Assembly: GCA_964652235.1 (NCBI GenBank)
Contig: CAZZDK010000023.1
Span: 1 to 30,016, forward strand
Reading direction: 5' to 3'
From: CAZZDK01 sp964652235
GTDB lineage: Bacteria > Pseudomonadota > Alphaproteobacteria > UBA9219
Length of the DNA stretch: 30,016 nt
Numbering within the stretch: the stretch's first letter is position 1; each line of letters begins with the position of its first letter. Below the pieces are notes generated by a model. It was not told the DNA's origin. It worked only from the letters and a program-made list of their open reading frames with translations, and did not search any database. A program made the translations under genes and the position numbers. Below, piece by piece: positions 22,439-30,016 of the stretch.

Positions 22439-23095
22439 ATGACAGAAGGTTTCACGCAACCGGACATAAAGGACAAAGCGCCAGAAACGGCTCTGCCGTC
22501 GCTGCTGCGCCGCTGCCTTGTGTCGGGGGAAGCGAAGCCTAAAGCCGCTCTGATCCGTTTCGTTCTCGATCCCGAAAAGCGCGTGGTGCCCGATTTGGCC
22601 GAACGCCTGCCGGGCCGGGGTCTTTGGGTTTCCGCAGAGCGCGCTGCGCTGGAAGAAGCCGCGCGAAAGAACCTTTTCTCCAAAGCCGCCAAGACGAAAA
22701 CCGTCGTTTCCGGGGATCTCGCCGACCAGGTGGGGGGACTTTTCAGCCGTCGGGTCGCGGAGCTTTTGGGCCTTGCCAAGGCGGCGAATGCCGTCGTGAC
22801 GCGCGAACCCGCCGTTCTTGAAGCCCTTTCCAAGGGCGAAATCGAGGCTTTGATCCTGGCTGTGGACGCGGGAGGCGACATCGAAAAAAAGCTTTCCCGG
22901 GCGCCGATCCTGTTTCGCGCTTTTACGGCCGCCTCGCTCGGCGCGGCTCTGGGTCGCGAAAAGGCCGTCGCGGCGGGCCTGAAACCCCACCCGTTAACCA
23001 CGAAATTGAGGCAGGAATTGACGCGCTGGCAAGGGGTCGGCGCTTCATTGTATGATCCGCAAATGACGACGAACGGAAGCAGCAAAAGCCTATGA
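22439..23095 (+). CDS. YlxR (DUF448) RNA-binding protein with C-terminal L7Ae-like domain
   Basis: 218 residues. The N-terminal YlxR domain shows LRRCLVSGEAKPKAALIRFVLDPEKRVVPDLAERLPGRGLWVS (about residues 23-65), whose positive surface is thought to bind RNA. The C-terminal part (about 105-190, VAELLGLAKAANAVVTREPAVLEALSKGEIEALILAVDAG) resembles the ribosomal L7Ae/L30e fold. This two-domain form is standard in alphaproteobacteria and sits between nusA and infB. Its stop overlaps the infB start by four bases (ATGA), so translation is probably coupled. Precise function is not known. Confidence 0.9.
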   Translation: MTEGFTQPDIKDKAPETALPSLLRRCLVSGEAKPKAALIRFVLDPEKRVVPDLAERLPGRGLWVSAERAALEEAARKNLFSKAAKTKTVVSGDLADQVGGLFSRRVAELLGLAKAANAVVTREPAVLEALSKGEIEALILAVDAGGDIEKKLSRAPILFRAFTAASLGAALGREKAVAAGLKPHPLTTKLRQELTRWQGVGASLYDPQMTTNGSSKSL

Positions 23096-25740
23096 CCGAA
23101 GAAAAGCCCAAAAAAGTCCTGAGCCTCGGCGAGAAACCGAAGCTTGAGTTGAAAAAGCCGATCAAGGCGGAGCCCAAAGCCGCCGCCGGTTCCGTGCGCC
23201 AGAGCTTCTCCCACGGGCGTTCGAAGACCGTCGCGGTCGAGGTCAAGCGCAAGCGCGAAACCGGGTCGGTTACAGGACAGCCTGGCGGTCTGACCGCCGC
23301 GCGGGCGGGCGAGGGGTCTCTGGGGCTTTCGGGCGAAGCCTCGCGCGGCAGGACGGGCCATCAGCTGACGCAGGAAGAGCGCGAATCCAGGATGCGGGCC
23401 CTGCGCGGCGCAGTCCTGGAGAGCGAGCAGCGCCGCCAGCAGCGTCTTGAAGAAGAAGAAAAACAGATCGCCGAAGGGGCCTCGCACGAAACCTACACCG
23501 ATACGATAGATCCCGACGCGCCGCCCCTGAGCGAAAAGGAAAGACTTCGCCAGCGCGAAATGGAAGAACTGCGCCGGATTCAAGAGCAGGAAAAGGCTGT
23601 CGAAGAACGTCGCAGGCAAGAGGAAGAGCGGCGGGCCAGGACGGCGGGCGGCGCTTTGCGCGGGCGCGGCGAGGGCGAGGACGGCGGTGGGGCCTTGCGC
23701 GGCTATGCCGTACGGCGCGGCGCCTCCCTTGAGGAAGAAAGCGAAGAAAGCCGGGGACGCGGCAAGGGGCGCGGCGCGGGGGCGCTCGCACGGCGCGGCG
23801 GCGGCGATCGCAGACGCGGCGGCAAGTTGACCGTCACGCAGGCGCTTTCGGACGACGAGGGCGGCGGACGGCATCGTTCCGTGGCCTCCATGCGCCGCCG
23901 GATCGAGCGCGAAAGACGTCNNNNNNNNNNNNNNNNNNNNNNNNNNNNNNAGGAACAAGTCAAGATTACGCGGGATGTCGTCATCCCCGAAGTCATCACG
24001 GTGCAGGAATTGGCCTCGCGCATGGCGGAACGCGGCGCGGACGTCATCAAGACCCTTATGAAGCTCGGCGTCATGGCCACGATCACGCAGAGCATCGACG
24101 CCGACACGGCGGAGCTTGTGGCGACCGAATTCGGCCATCGGGTCAAGCGCGTAGCGGAATCGGACGTTGAGGCGGGCCTTTCGGTCATCGAAGACACGGA
24201 AGAAAACATGAAGCCGCGCCCGCCCGTCATCACGGTCATGGGCCACGTCGATCACGGCAAAACCTCGCTGCTCGACGCTTTGCGCAAGACAGATGTCGTC
24301 GCGGGCGAGGCGGGCGGCATTACGCAGCATATAGGCGCCTATCAGATTGTGTTGCCCGAGCCGATGCACGGGTTTGATCGCATCACCTTCATCGACACGC
24401 CGGGCCACGCGGCCTTTACCGAAATGCGCGCGCGCGGCGCGAACGTGACGGATATCGTGGTTCTCGTCGTGGCGGCGGACGACGGCATCATGCCGCAGAC
24501 CATTGAAGCCATCCGCCACGCCAAGGCGGCGGGCGCTCCCATCGTCGTGGCTATCAATAAATGCGACTTGCCCGGCGCCAACCCGAACCGCGTGCGCCAA
24601 GAGCTGCTGCAACACGACATCCAGGTCGAAGAAATGGGCGGCGAGGTCCTTTCGGTCGAAATTTCGGCTAAAAAGCGCGTGGGTCTCGACAAATTGCAGG
24701 ACGCGATTCTGCTGCAAGCCGAGATTTTAGATCTTAAGGCCAATCCGGACCGTCCTGCGGAAGGCGCGGTCGTCGAAGCCAAGCTGGAGAAGGGCCGCGG
24801 CAGCGTCGCGACGGTTCTCGTACGGCGCGGCACAATCCGCGTCGGCGACATCTTTATCGCGGGCACCGAATGGGGCCGCGTGCGCGCGCTTATCAACGAT
24901 CGCGGGCAGAACGTGGCGGAAGCCGGTCCGGCGATGCCGGTCGAAGTCCTGGGCCTGAGCGGAACGCCCGTGGCGGGCGACGAGTTTATGGTGGTGCCTT
25001 CGGAAGCGCGGGCGCGAGAAATCACCGAATTCCGCCAGCGCCGACGCCGCGAGATTCAAGCCGCCGCGACCAAGCGCACGACGCTTGAGCAGATGATGCA
25101 AAACATCAAGGAAGGCGAGGCCAAGGACTTCCCGGTTCTTATCAAGGGCGACGTGCACGGTTCGGTCGAAGCGCTCAAGACCGCGCTCGTCAAGTTGTCC
25201 GAGGACAACGCCGAGGTGAAAGTCAACGTGCTCGACGCGGCGGTCGGCGCGATCACCGAGAGCGACGTGACGCTCGCCAACGCGTCCAAGGGCCTCATCG
25301 TCGGCTTCAACGTCCGAGCCAATCCGCAGGCGCGCGAAATGGCCAAACGCGACGGCGTGGAAATCCGCTACTACTCGATCATCTATAACGTGATCGACGA
25401 CGTGAAGGCGATCCTTTCCGGTATGCTCGCGCCCGAGCTGCGCGAAAAATTCCTCGGCAATGCGACGATTTTGCAAGTCTTCAACATCACGAAGGTCGGC
25501 AAGGTCGCGGGCTGCAAGGTCAGCGAGGGCATGGTCAAGCGCGGCGCGAAGGTGCGCCTCCTGCGCGACAACGTGGTCATCCACGAAGGCGCGCTCAAGA
25601 CCCTCAAGCGTCTCAAGGACGAGGTCAAGGAAGTCCGCGAAGGCTTCGAATGCGGCATGGCGTTCGAAAACTACGACGACATCAAGGAAGGCGACGTCAT
25701 CGAATGCTTTGAGATCGAAGAGATCGCAAGGCAGCTTTAG
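23092..25740 (+). CDS. infB: Translation initiation factor IF-2
   Basis: 882 residues counting the in-frame 30-N run at 23921-23950. A long charged N-terminal region of Glu/Arg-rich helices and an Arg/Gly-rich linker (about residues 100-270) is followed by the IF2 N2-type segment (VITVQELASRMAERGADVIKTLMKLG). The GTPase domain has G1 GHVDHGKTS from residue 384, G3 DTPGHAAF from 435 and G4 NKCD from 489. Domains II-IV follow, ending in CGMAFENYDDIKEGDVIECFE. It places initiator fMet-tRNA on the 30S subunit. The gene starts inside the ylxR stop. A GNAT gene follows instead of rbfA. Confidence 0.96.
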   Translation: MTEEKPKKVLSLGEKPKLELKKPIKAEPKAAAGSVRQSFSHGRSKTVAVEVKRKRETGSVTGQPGGLTAARAGEGSLGLSGEASRGRTGHQLTQEERESRMRALRGAVLESEQRRQQRLEEEEKQIAEGASHETYTDTIDPDAPPLSEKERLRQREMEELRRIQEQEKAVEERRRQEEERRARTAGGALRGRGEGEDGGGALRGYAVRRGASLEEESEESRGRGKGRGAGALARRGGGDRRRGGKLTVTQALSDDEGGGRHRSVASMRRRIERERRXXXXXXXXXXXEQVKITRDVVIPEVITVQELASRMAERGADVIKTLMKLGVMATITQSIDADTAELVATEFGHRVKRVAESDVEAGLSVIEDTEENMKPRPPVITVMGHVDHGKTSLLDALRKTDVVAGEAGGITQHIGAYQIVLPEPMHGFDRITFIDTPGHAAFTEMRARGANVTDIVVLVVAADDGIMPQTIEAIRHAKAAGAPIVVAINKCDLPGANPNRVRQELLQHDIQVEEMGGEVLSVEISAKKRVGLDKLQDAILLQAEILDLKANPDRPAEGAVVEAKLEKGRGSVATVLVRRGTIRVGDIFIAGTEWGRVRALINDRGQNVAEAGPAMPVEVLGLSGTPVAGDEFMVVPSEARAREITEFRQRRRREIQAAATKRTTLEQMMQNIKEGEAKDFPVLIKGDVHGSVEALKTALVKLSEDNAEVKVNVLDAAVGAITESDVTLANASKGLIVGFNVRANPQAREMAKRDGVEIRYYSIIYNVIDDVKAILSGMLAPELREKFLGNATILQVFNITKVGKVAGCKVSEGMVKRGAKVRLLRDNVVIHEGALKTLKRLKDEVKEVREGFECGMAFENYDDIKEGDVIECFEIEEIARQL
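23921..23950. other. Assembly gap (30 N) inside infB
   Basis: 30 N in the low-complexity Arg-rich linker; the frame is preserved on both sides. Confidence 0.99.
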
Positions 25741-25754
25741 GGCGGAAGAGAACG

Positions 25755-26291
25755 ATGCGTGTCGATTTCGAAACCTATTTTTCGTTCGTAAGAGGAATGG
25801 CGCCGTTCATCAGGGACGAGCTGAGACGGATACCCTCCTGTTTTGTGCGAAGCCCGGACGGACACGACCTGGGGAGGGTTCTTTCCGGCGAGGCCGTTTT
25901 CGACCTTCTCGACCTTTCTTCCTGTTCCGGCGAAAGGTTCGGATTCTTCGCCGTCCAAAAAGAGAATTCGGGATTTTTTCTGACGATGACGGGGCTTTAT
26001 ACGCGCCTGGACGGCAACAATGAGCGCAGCGGAGTGGGCAGGGCCTTGCTTCGGGCCGCCTTTCGCTATGCGGCGCAGAAAGGGCTGGCCGGGGTCAGAA
26101 CCATCTCTCCTTTCGCGGAAGGTTCCCTAGGCTTTTGGAGAAAGGTTGGTTTTCTTCCTGCCGAAGGAGACAGAGTCAGTTTCGAGAACAGAGGAGTCTC
26201 GGTCAATTTGAAGGAACCGAACGATCTTTTGCATCGCATAGCCGAGCGGTTGCATTTTCCGACCTGGCCGTTGGAAGGAGCAAAAATCTAA
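25755..26291 (+). CDS. GNAT-family N-acetyltransferase inserted between infB and rbfA
   Basis: 178 residues from ATG 25755 with GGAAGAG at 25742-25748; 14 bases after infB and overlapping rbfA by one base (TAATG). The GNAT core is visible: strand FFLTMTGLYTRL, motif A NNERSGVGRALLRAAFRYAAQKG near residue 92 (the R-x-x-G-x-G/A acetyl-CoA pyrophosphate loop, here RSGVGRA), and GSLGFWRKVGF near 125. The first 70 residues are less typical and may form the acceptor-binding side. Its tight packing means it is co-expressed with IF-2 and RbfA. The substrate is unknown; a translation-related protein or RNA is only a guess from context. Confidence 0.82.
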   Translation: MRVDFETYFSFVRGMAPFIRDELRRIPSCFVRSPDGHDLGRVLSGEAVFDLLDLSSCSGERFGFFAVQKENSGFFLTMTGLYTRLDGNNERSGVGRALLRAAFRYAAQKGLAGVRTISPFAEGSLGFWRKVGFLPAEGDRVSFENRGVSVNLKEPNDLLHRIAERLHFPTWPLEGAKI

Positions 26292-26692
26292 TGCGCACCC
26301 CAAGACAACTGAAAGTCGGGGAGGAGATCAGGCACGCGATGGCTATGCTGTTCCAGCGCGGCGACATTCCCTGGCCGCGCGGGTTCAAACCGCCTTTCGT
26401 GACGATTTCCGAGGTGCAAATCAGCCCCGATTTGCGCAACGCTTCCGTTTTTTTCACGACTATGGGCTGCGAGACGGAAGAGACGCGCCGCGTGCTTAAC
26501 GAGATGATCGGTTTTTTCCGTCATGAGCTTGCGGGCGCGGTGCGTATGCGCTACGTGCCGACGCTTATCTTTAAGGCCGATACGAGCTTTGAATATGCCC
26601 AAAAGATCGAAAATCTTCTGAACGATCCGGCGGTGGCCAAAGATTTGACCCGCGCGGACGAACGCCTTGATCCGGATGGCCATGACGAATAA
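26291..26692 (+). CDS. rbfA: 30S ribosome-binding factor RbfA
   Basis: 133 residues from ATG 26291, immediately at the GNAT stop. The single KH-like domain is recognisable: RQLKVGEEIRHAMAMLFQRGDI, FVTISEVQISPDLRNASVFFTTMG, and LAGAVRMRYVPTLIFKADTSFEYAQKIENLLND. It binds 16S rRNA helix 1 region during late 30S maturation. The start is set by the family N-terminus; a longer open frame upstream overlaps the GNAT gene in another frame and is not used. The end overlaps truB by about ten bases. Confidence 0.94.
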   Translation: MRTPRQLKVGEEIRHAMAMLFQRGDIPWPRGFKPPFVTISEVQISPDLRNASVFFTTMGCETEETRRVLNEMIGFFRHELAGAVRMRYVPTLIFKADTSFEYAQKIENLLNDPAVAKDLTRADERLDPDGHDE

Positions 26693-27587
26693 TCGTCGTG
26701 ATGTCCACGGCTTCCTCATTCTGGACAAGCCCTTGGGGATGACCTCGACACAGGCCATCGGCAAGGCGCGGCGGCTGATGGGGGGCAAAAAGGTCGGGCA
26801 CGGCGGCACGCTCGACCCGCTTGCTACCGGCGTCCTTCCGCTCGCGTTCGGAGAGGCGACAAAGGTCATCCCCTTTGTCATGGAGGGGGAAAAAGAGTAC
26901 GTTTTCACGGTTCGCTGGGGCCAAAGACGCACGACCGATGACGCGGAAGGCGAGGTGGTGGAAACTTCGCCCTCGCGCCCCGACGACGACGCTATTTTGC
27001 GCGCGCTGCCCAACTTTATCGGCGACGTTTCTCAAACGCCGCCCGCCTTTTCGGCCATTAAGATCGGCGGGCAGAGGGCCTATGACCTGGCCCGCGCGGG
27101 GCAAGAGGCTGCTATGCAACCCCGGCGCGTGACGATTTACGAGCTTGATTTGGTTAACAGGCCGGACCGCGAACACGCCGTTTTCCGCGTCGTTTGCGGC
27201 AAGGGGATGTATGTCCGCTCTTTGGCTAGGGATTTAGGAGAGATTCTGGGCACTTGCGCCTTTGTGAAAGAGCTTCGGCGCACGCGGGTAGGGCCTTTTC
27301 GGGTCGAGGGCGCGATTTCTCTGGAAAAGCTTGAGGAATTGAGCCATAAGGGGGCCGCCCAAACGGCTTTGCTTTCGATCGGATCGGCGCTGGACGACAT
27401 CCCGGGTTTGATCCTGACCGCGAGCGAGGCGCAGACCTTGCGGAGGGGCCAAAGCCTTCTCATCAGGCCGCACCAAACGGACCTTGTGGACCAGCCGGTT
27501 GTTCTGGCGAGCCATCAGGGAACGCCGGTGGCTCTGGTGGAGGCGAAGGAAGGAACCTTTCGGGTTTTGCGCGGATTTAACTTTTAG
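26682..27587 (+). CDS. truB: tRNA pseudouridine(55) synthase TruB
   Basis: 301 residues from ATG 26682 (ATG 26676 or TTG 26667 are in-frame alternatives), all overlapping the end of rbfA. Signature GFLILDKPLGMTSTQA, then KVGHGGTLDPLATGVLP with the catalytic Asp45, KEYVFTVRWGQRRTTDDAEGEV, QTPPAFSAIKIGGQRAYDLARAG, and CGKGMYVRSLARDLGE. A small PUA-like C-terminal part follows (AQTLRRGQSLLI...VALVEAKEGTFRVLRGF). It makes pseudouridine 55 in the T-loop of tRNAs and also acts as a tRNA chaperone. Confidence 0.95.
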   Translation: MTNNRRDVHGFLILDKPLGMTSTQAIGKARRLMGGKKVGHGGTLDPLATGVLPLAFGEATKVIPFVMEGEKEYVFTVRWGQRRTTDDAEGEVVETSPSRPDDDAILRALPNFIGDVSQTPPAFSAIKIGGQRAYDLARAGQEAAMQPRRVTIYELDLVNRPDREHAVFRVVCGKGMYVRSLARDLGEILGTCAFVKELRRTRVGPFRVEGAISLEKLEELSHKGAAQTALLSIGSALDDIPGLILTASEAQTLRRGQSLLIRPHQTDLVDQPVVLASHQGTPVALVEAKEGTFRVLRGFNF

Positions 27588-27604
27588 AACAATGGAGAGA
27601 AACG

Positions 27605-27874
27605 ATGTCGATGACGAAAGCGCAGAAACAGGCGCTCATCACCAAACACGCGCGCGGCAAAGGCGACACAGGCTCGCCGGAAGTGCAAGTCGCGATCCTC
27701 ACGCAGCGCATCAACGGCCTGATGGATCACTTCGAAAAGAACAAGAAGGATCATCACTCGCGCCGGGGGTTGCTCATGATGGTCGGCAACCGTCGCCGTC
27801 TTTTGAACTACCTCAAAAAGACCGACGCCGGACGTTATGAAAAGCTGATCGGCGAGTTGGGCTTGCGCAAATAA
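27605..27874 (+). CDS. rpsO: 30S ribosomal protein S15
   Basis: 89 residues, full family length, with GGAGAG at 27593-27598. Seen: TGSPEVQVAILTQRINGLMDHFEKNKKDHHSRRGLLMMVGNRRRLLNYLKKTD, the four-helix S15 that binds the 16S three-way junction. In most relatives pnp follows directly; here two acetyltransferase genes are in between. Confidence 0.97.
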   Translation: MSMTKAQKQALITKHARGKGDTGSPEVQVAILTQRINGLMDHFEKNKKDHHSRRGLLMMVGNRRRLLNYLKKTDAGRYEKLIGELGLRK

Positions 27875-27932
27875 CGCGAGAGAAAGTCGGCGAGCCGGGA
27901 ATAGGCCCGGTTCGGATCGGAAGGGAAGAAAC

Positions 27933-28370
27933 TTGTCGGTTGGCGGGCTGGAAATAGAAAACAGAATAGATCCTGAGGCTGAAAAGGTCCTGGTCGGCGG
28001 CTGCCTCGCCAATGCGCGGGCAAAAAACGCGCCCCCTTACGAGGAAACGCCCCTTCAAATTCTGCGCCGTGACGAAGCGGGCGCGATCGTTGCCGGGCTT
28101 ACGGGCAAGACGTTTTGGAACTGGCTTTACATCGACACGCTTTGGGTCGCAGAAACGCTGCGCGGGCAGGGCGTCGGCGCGGGGCTTGTCGCGGCGGCTG
28201 AGGTCGAAGCGGTGGGGCGCGGTTGTCACAGCGCCTATCTTTGGACGGAAAGTTTCGAAGGGCCAGCATTTTATCCCAAACTCGGATACAAAGAATTCGT
28301 GACGCAGGCCGATTGTCCGAACGGATACAAGCGCATCGGTTTTATGAAGAAACTTCGGGGGGCGGCATGA
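27933..28370 (+). CDS. GNAT-family N-acetyltransferase, first of a tandem pair
   Basis: 145 residues from TTG 27933 with AAGGGAAG at 27921-27928. The GNAT core is WLYIDTLWVAETLRGQGVGAGLVAAAEVEAVGRGCHSAYLW, containing the acetyl-CoA loop RGQGVGAG near residues 77-84, then FEGPAFYPKLGYKEF and a closing RIGFMKKL. The C-terminal half is clearly homologous to the next gene. Its stop overlaps the start of that gene (ATGA). It sits 58 bases after rpsO. The substrate is unknown. Confidence 0.88.
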   Translation: MSVGGLEIENRIDPEAEKVLVGGCLANARAKNAPPYEETPLQILRRDEAGAIVAGLTGKTFWNWLYIDTLWVAETLRGQGVGAGLVAAAEVEAVGRGCHSAYLWTESFEGPAFYPKLGYKEFVTQADCPNGYKRIGFMKKLRGAA

Positions 28371-28786
28371 TCGTTGACGACCACCCCTCTCCTGAAACGC
28401 AAAACTTCCTGACGGACCGGGTCTTGTCGGTTCGCCCGAAGGACCATCCCGACGTTGATCGCTATCCGAAAAAATTCGCCGTCCTGCAAAAGAACGCGCG
28501 CGGCGAGGTGGAGGCAGGCGCCTACGTCTATGTCCATCCGGGCTGGGCCTATCTTGACCTGCTCTGGGTCGCGGAAGGGTTGCGTCACGCGGGTCTTGGG
28601 CATCTCGTCATGAAAGAGGTGGAGACCGAAGCGCTGCGTCGCGGCTGCATCGGCGTCTATCTCTGGACGCAGGATTACGAAGCGCCTGGCTTTTATGAAA
28701 AGCTGGGCTACGAGCGATTTGTATCGTTCGACGGGTTTATTCCGGGACACCGGAGAATAGGTTTCATGAAGCGCATCGCAACATGA
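28367..28786 (+). CDS. GNAT-family N-acetyltransferase, second of a tandem pair
   Basis: 139 residues from ATG 28367, which overlaps the previous stop by four bases; a longer in-frame extension inside the first GNAT gene has no family support. Core: WAYLDLLWVAEGLRHAGLGHLVMKEVETEALRRGCIGVYLWTQDYEAPGFYEKLGYERF, ending HRRIGFMKRI. It is a paralogue of the preceding protein (shared D-x-LWVAE-LR, YLWT, F-YxKLGY and RIGFMK words). Its acetyl-CoA loop reads RHAGLGHL, a weaker version of the R/Q-x-x-G-x-G/A motif. The pair could work as a heterodimer. pnp follows after 56 bases. Confidence 0.87.
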   Translation: MIVDDHPSPETQNFLTDRVLSVRPKDHPDVDRYPKKFAVLQKNARGEVEAGAYVYVHPGWAYLDLLWVAEGLRHAGLGHLVMKEVETEALRRGCIGVYLWTQDYEAPGFYEKLGYERFVSFDGFIPGHRRIGFMKRIAT

Positions 28787-28842
28787 AGGCCGCGGGGCAT
28801 GGGGCCCTGCGGGACGTCAAACAAGTAAAGGAAAGACGGAAA

Positions 28843-30016
28843 ATGTTTACAGTCTATCGAAAAGAAATGGAATGGGGCGGGCGAAAGCTCGTTCTCGAAA
28901 CGGGCAAGGTTGCGCGTCAGGCCGATGGGGCCGTGATGGCAAGCCTCGGCGGCACGACGGTGCTCTGCACGGTCGTCGGCGCCAAAAAGCCGAAGCCGGG
29001 GCAGGACTTCTTCCCTCTCACGGTCAATTACCAAGAAAAATACTTCGCCGCCGGCCGCATTCCGGGCGGCTTTTTCCGGCGCGAGGGACGCCCGACGGAG
29101 ATAGAGACGCTGACAAGCCGCCTGATCGACCGTCCGATCCGTCCGCTTTTCCCGGAAGGCTATCTGTGCGAAACGCAAGTGATCGCCACGGTTCTCTCGC
29201 ACGACCTGGAAAACAACCCGGACATCGTGGCCATGATCGGTTGTTCGGCGGCTTTGACTCTCTCAGGCATTCCGTTCCTCGGTCCCATCGCGGGCGCGCG
29301 GGTCGGTTACGTCAACGGTCAGTATGTTTTGAACCCCGCGCTCTCCCAGATGGAGGAAAGCGCGCTCGATCTCGTTGTCGCCGGAACGCATGAAGGCGTG
29401 CTGATGGTGGAATCCGAAGCCAAGGAACTTTCGGAAGAGGTGATGCTGGGCGCGGTCATGTTCGGTCACGAACAGATGCAGCCGGTCATCGACCTCATCA
29501 TCTCGCTGGCCGAAGCGGCCGCGAAGGAGCCGCGTGAACTGCCGCCCTTGCCCTACGACAAAAAGGCGCTCATTGCCAAGCTGCAAGGCCTTATCGGCGC
29601 GGACCTCAAGGAGGCCTACGGCGAGACGGCCAAACAGGTCCGCTACGCCAAGCTCGACAAGCTGAAGGAAAAAGCCCTCGCTGCCATTCCGGCGGAAGAG
29701 ATGGCGCCCGAACACGTTCTCGACGCTATCGAGCAGATGAAGTACGACCACGTTCGCGCGATGATCCTGGACACGGGCCGTCGCATCGACGGGCGCGACA
29801 CGAAAACCATTCGTCCCATCGTGGGCGAAGTCGGTTTTCTGCCGCGCACGCACGGCTCGGCGCTCTTCACGCGCGGCGAGACGCAGGCGGTCGTGGTGAC
29901 GACCCTCGGCACCGGCCAGGACGAGCAGATCGTTGACGCGCTGACGGGAGAGTATCGCGAGCATTTCATGCTGCACTACAACTTCCCGCCGTACTCCGTC
30001 GGAGAAGCGGGCCGTC
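28843..30016 (+). CDS. pnp: Polyribonucleotide nucleotidyltransferase (PNPase), 3' part outside window
   Basis: The first 391 residues are present from ATG 28843, with AAAGGAAAG at 28827-28835. The first RNase PH-like domain is visible (RKLVLETGKVARQADGAVMASLGGTTVLCTVVG; AAGRIPGGFFRREGRPTEIETLTSRLIDRPIRPLFPEGY). The helical linker and the beginning of the second RNase PH domain follow (GRRIDGRDTKTIRPIVGEVGFLPRTHGSALFTRGETQAVVVTTLGT). The KH and S1 domains lie beyond the window. The enzyme degrades RNA 3'-5' with phosphate and is part of degradosomes. It may share its transcript with rpsO and the two acetyltransferases. Confidence 0.96.
   Translation, partial: MFTVYRKEMEWGGRKLVLETGKVARQADGAVMASLGGTTVLCTVVGAKKPKPGQDFFPLTVNYQEKYFAAGRIPGGFFRREGRPTEIETLTSRLIDRPIRPLFPEGYLCETQVIATVLSHDLENNPDIVAMIGCSAALTLSGIPFLGPIAGARVGYVNGQYVLNPALSQMEESALDLVVAGTHEGVLMVESEAKELSEEVMLGAVMFGHEQMQPVIDLIISLAEAAAKEPRELPPLPYDKKALIAKLQGLIGADLKEAYGETAKQVRYAKLDKLKEKALAAIPAEEMAPEHVLDAIEQMKYDHVRAMILDTGRRIDGRDTKTIRPIVGEVGFLPRTHGSALFTRGETQAVVVTTLGTGQDEQIVDALTGEYREHFMLHYNFPPYSVGEAGR

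Noticed and set aside
22408..24717. A 769-residue open frame on the minus strand
   Set aside because: It is antisense to ylxR and infB, spans the N run, and has low-complexity composition. The plus-strand genes are unambiguous.
25755..26291. GNAT gene as a frameshifted piece of infB or rbfA
   Set aside because: It has its own ribosome-binding site, full GNAT motifs and intact neighbours on both sides.

Overview
The window is a GC-rich alphaproteobacterial chromosome segment, apparently a draft or metagenome scaffold because it carries five runs of N. The lineage is suggested by a ChvI/ChvG two-component pair, a single bifunctional Rsh stringent-response enzyme following rpoZ, an mprF(lpiA)-acvB pair, PHA-type phaA-phaB, a NusA with a two-part C-terminal extension, and the gene order nusA-ylxR-infB-rbfA-truB-rpsO-pnp. 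I cannot name the order with confidence; a Rhodospirillales-like or neighbouring group would fit.

Layout. 1-1279: two RNA methyltransferases (a partial RlmD/TrmA-type gene on the minus strand and a TrmH/SpoU-type gene on the plus strand) separated by a dispersed palindromic repeat. 1366-3797: chvI-chvG envelope-stress regulators. 3927-5924: phaA and phaB, making 3-hydroxybutyryl-CoA, closed by a strong terminator. 6003-6726: two overlapping small genes of unknown function (minus). 6922-8880: a periplasmic Slt-type lytic transglycosylase (minus), divergent from smpB. 8975-13450: smpB-mprF-acvB, which couples ribosome rescue with synthesis and hydrolysis of aminoacylated phosphatidylglycerol. 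13496-14137: a NYN/LabA-like protein (minus). 14705-17449: rpoZ and rsh. 17558-18622: an AT-richer SPFH/band-7 membrane protein.

17404-19340 looks like a rearrangement hot spot. The SPFH gene lies between two identical 44-bp copies of the rsh 3' end. A nested palindromic repeat, a chain of hairpins, a CAU-anticodon tRNA and another dispersed repeat follow. Beyond it are a BioC/NDUFAF5-like methyltransferase that appears to have lost its SAM-binding half (minus) and comF (plus).

20915 to the end is the transcription-translation operon. It has a promoter and a leader terminator hairpin. rimP is absent from its usual place before nusA, and three GNAT acetyltransferase genes are interleaved with the housekeeping genes: one between infB and rbfA, and two paralogues in tandem between rpsO and pnp.

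Three genes (chvI, mprF, rsh) appear broken only because the N runs have lengths that do not preserve frame; each should be read as one intact gene. I see no phage, transposase, CRISPR array or defence island. The strongest candidates for unusual biology are the GNATs built into the translation operon and the repeat-flanked SPFH gene.
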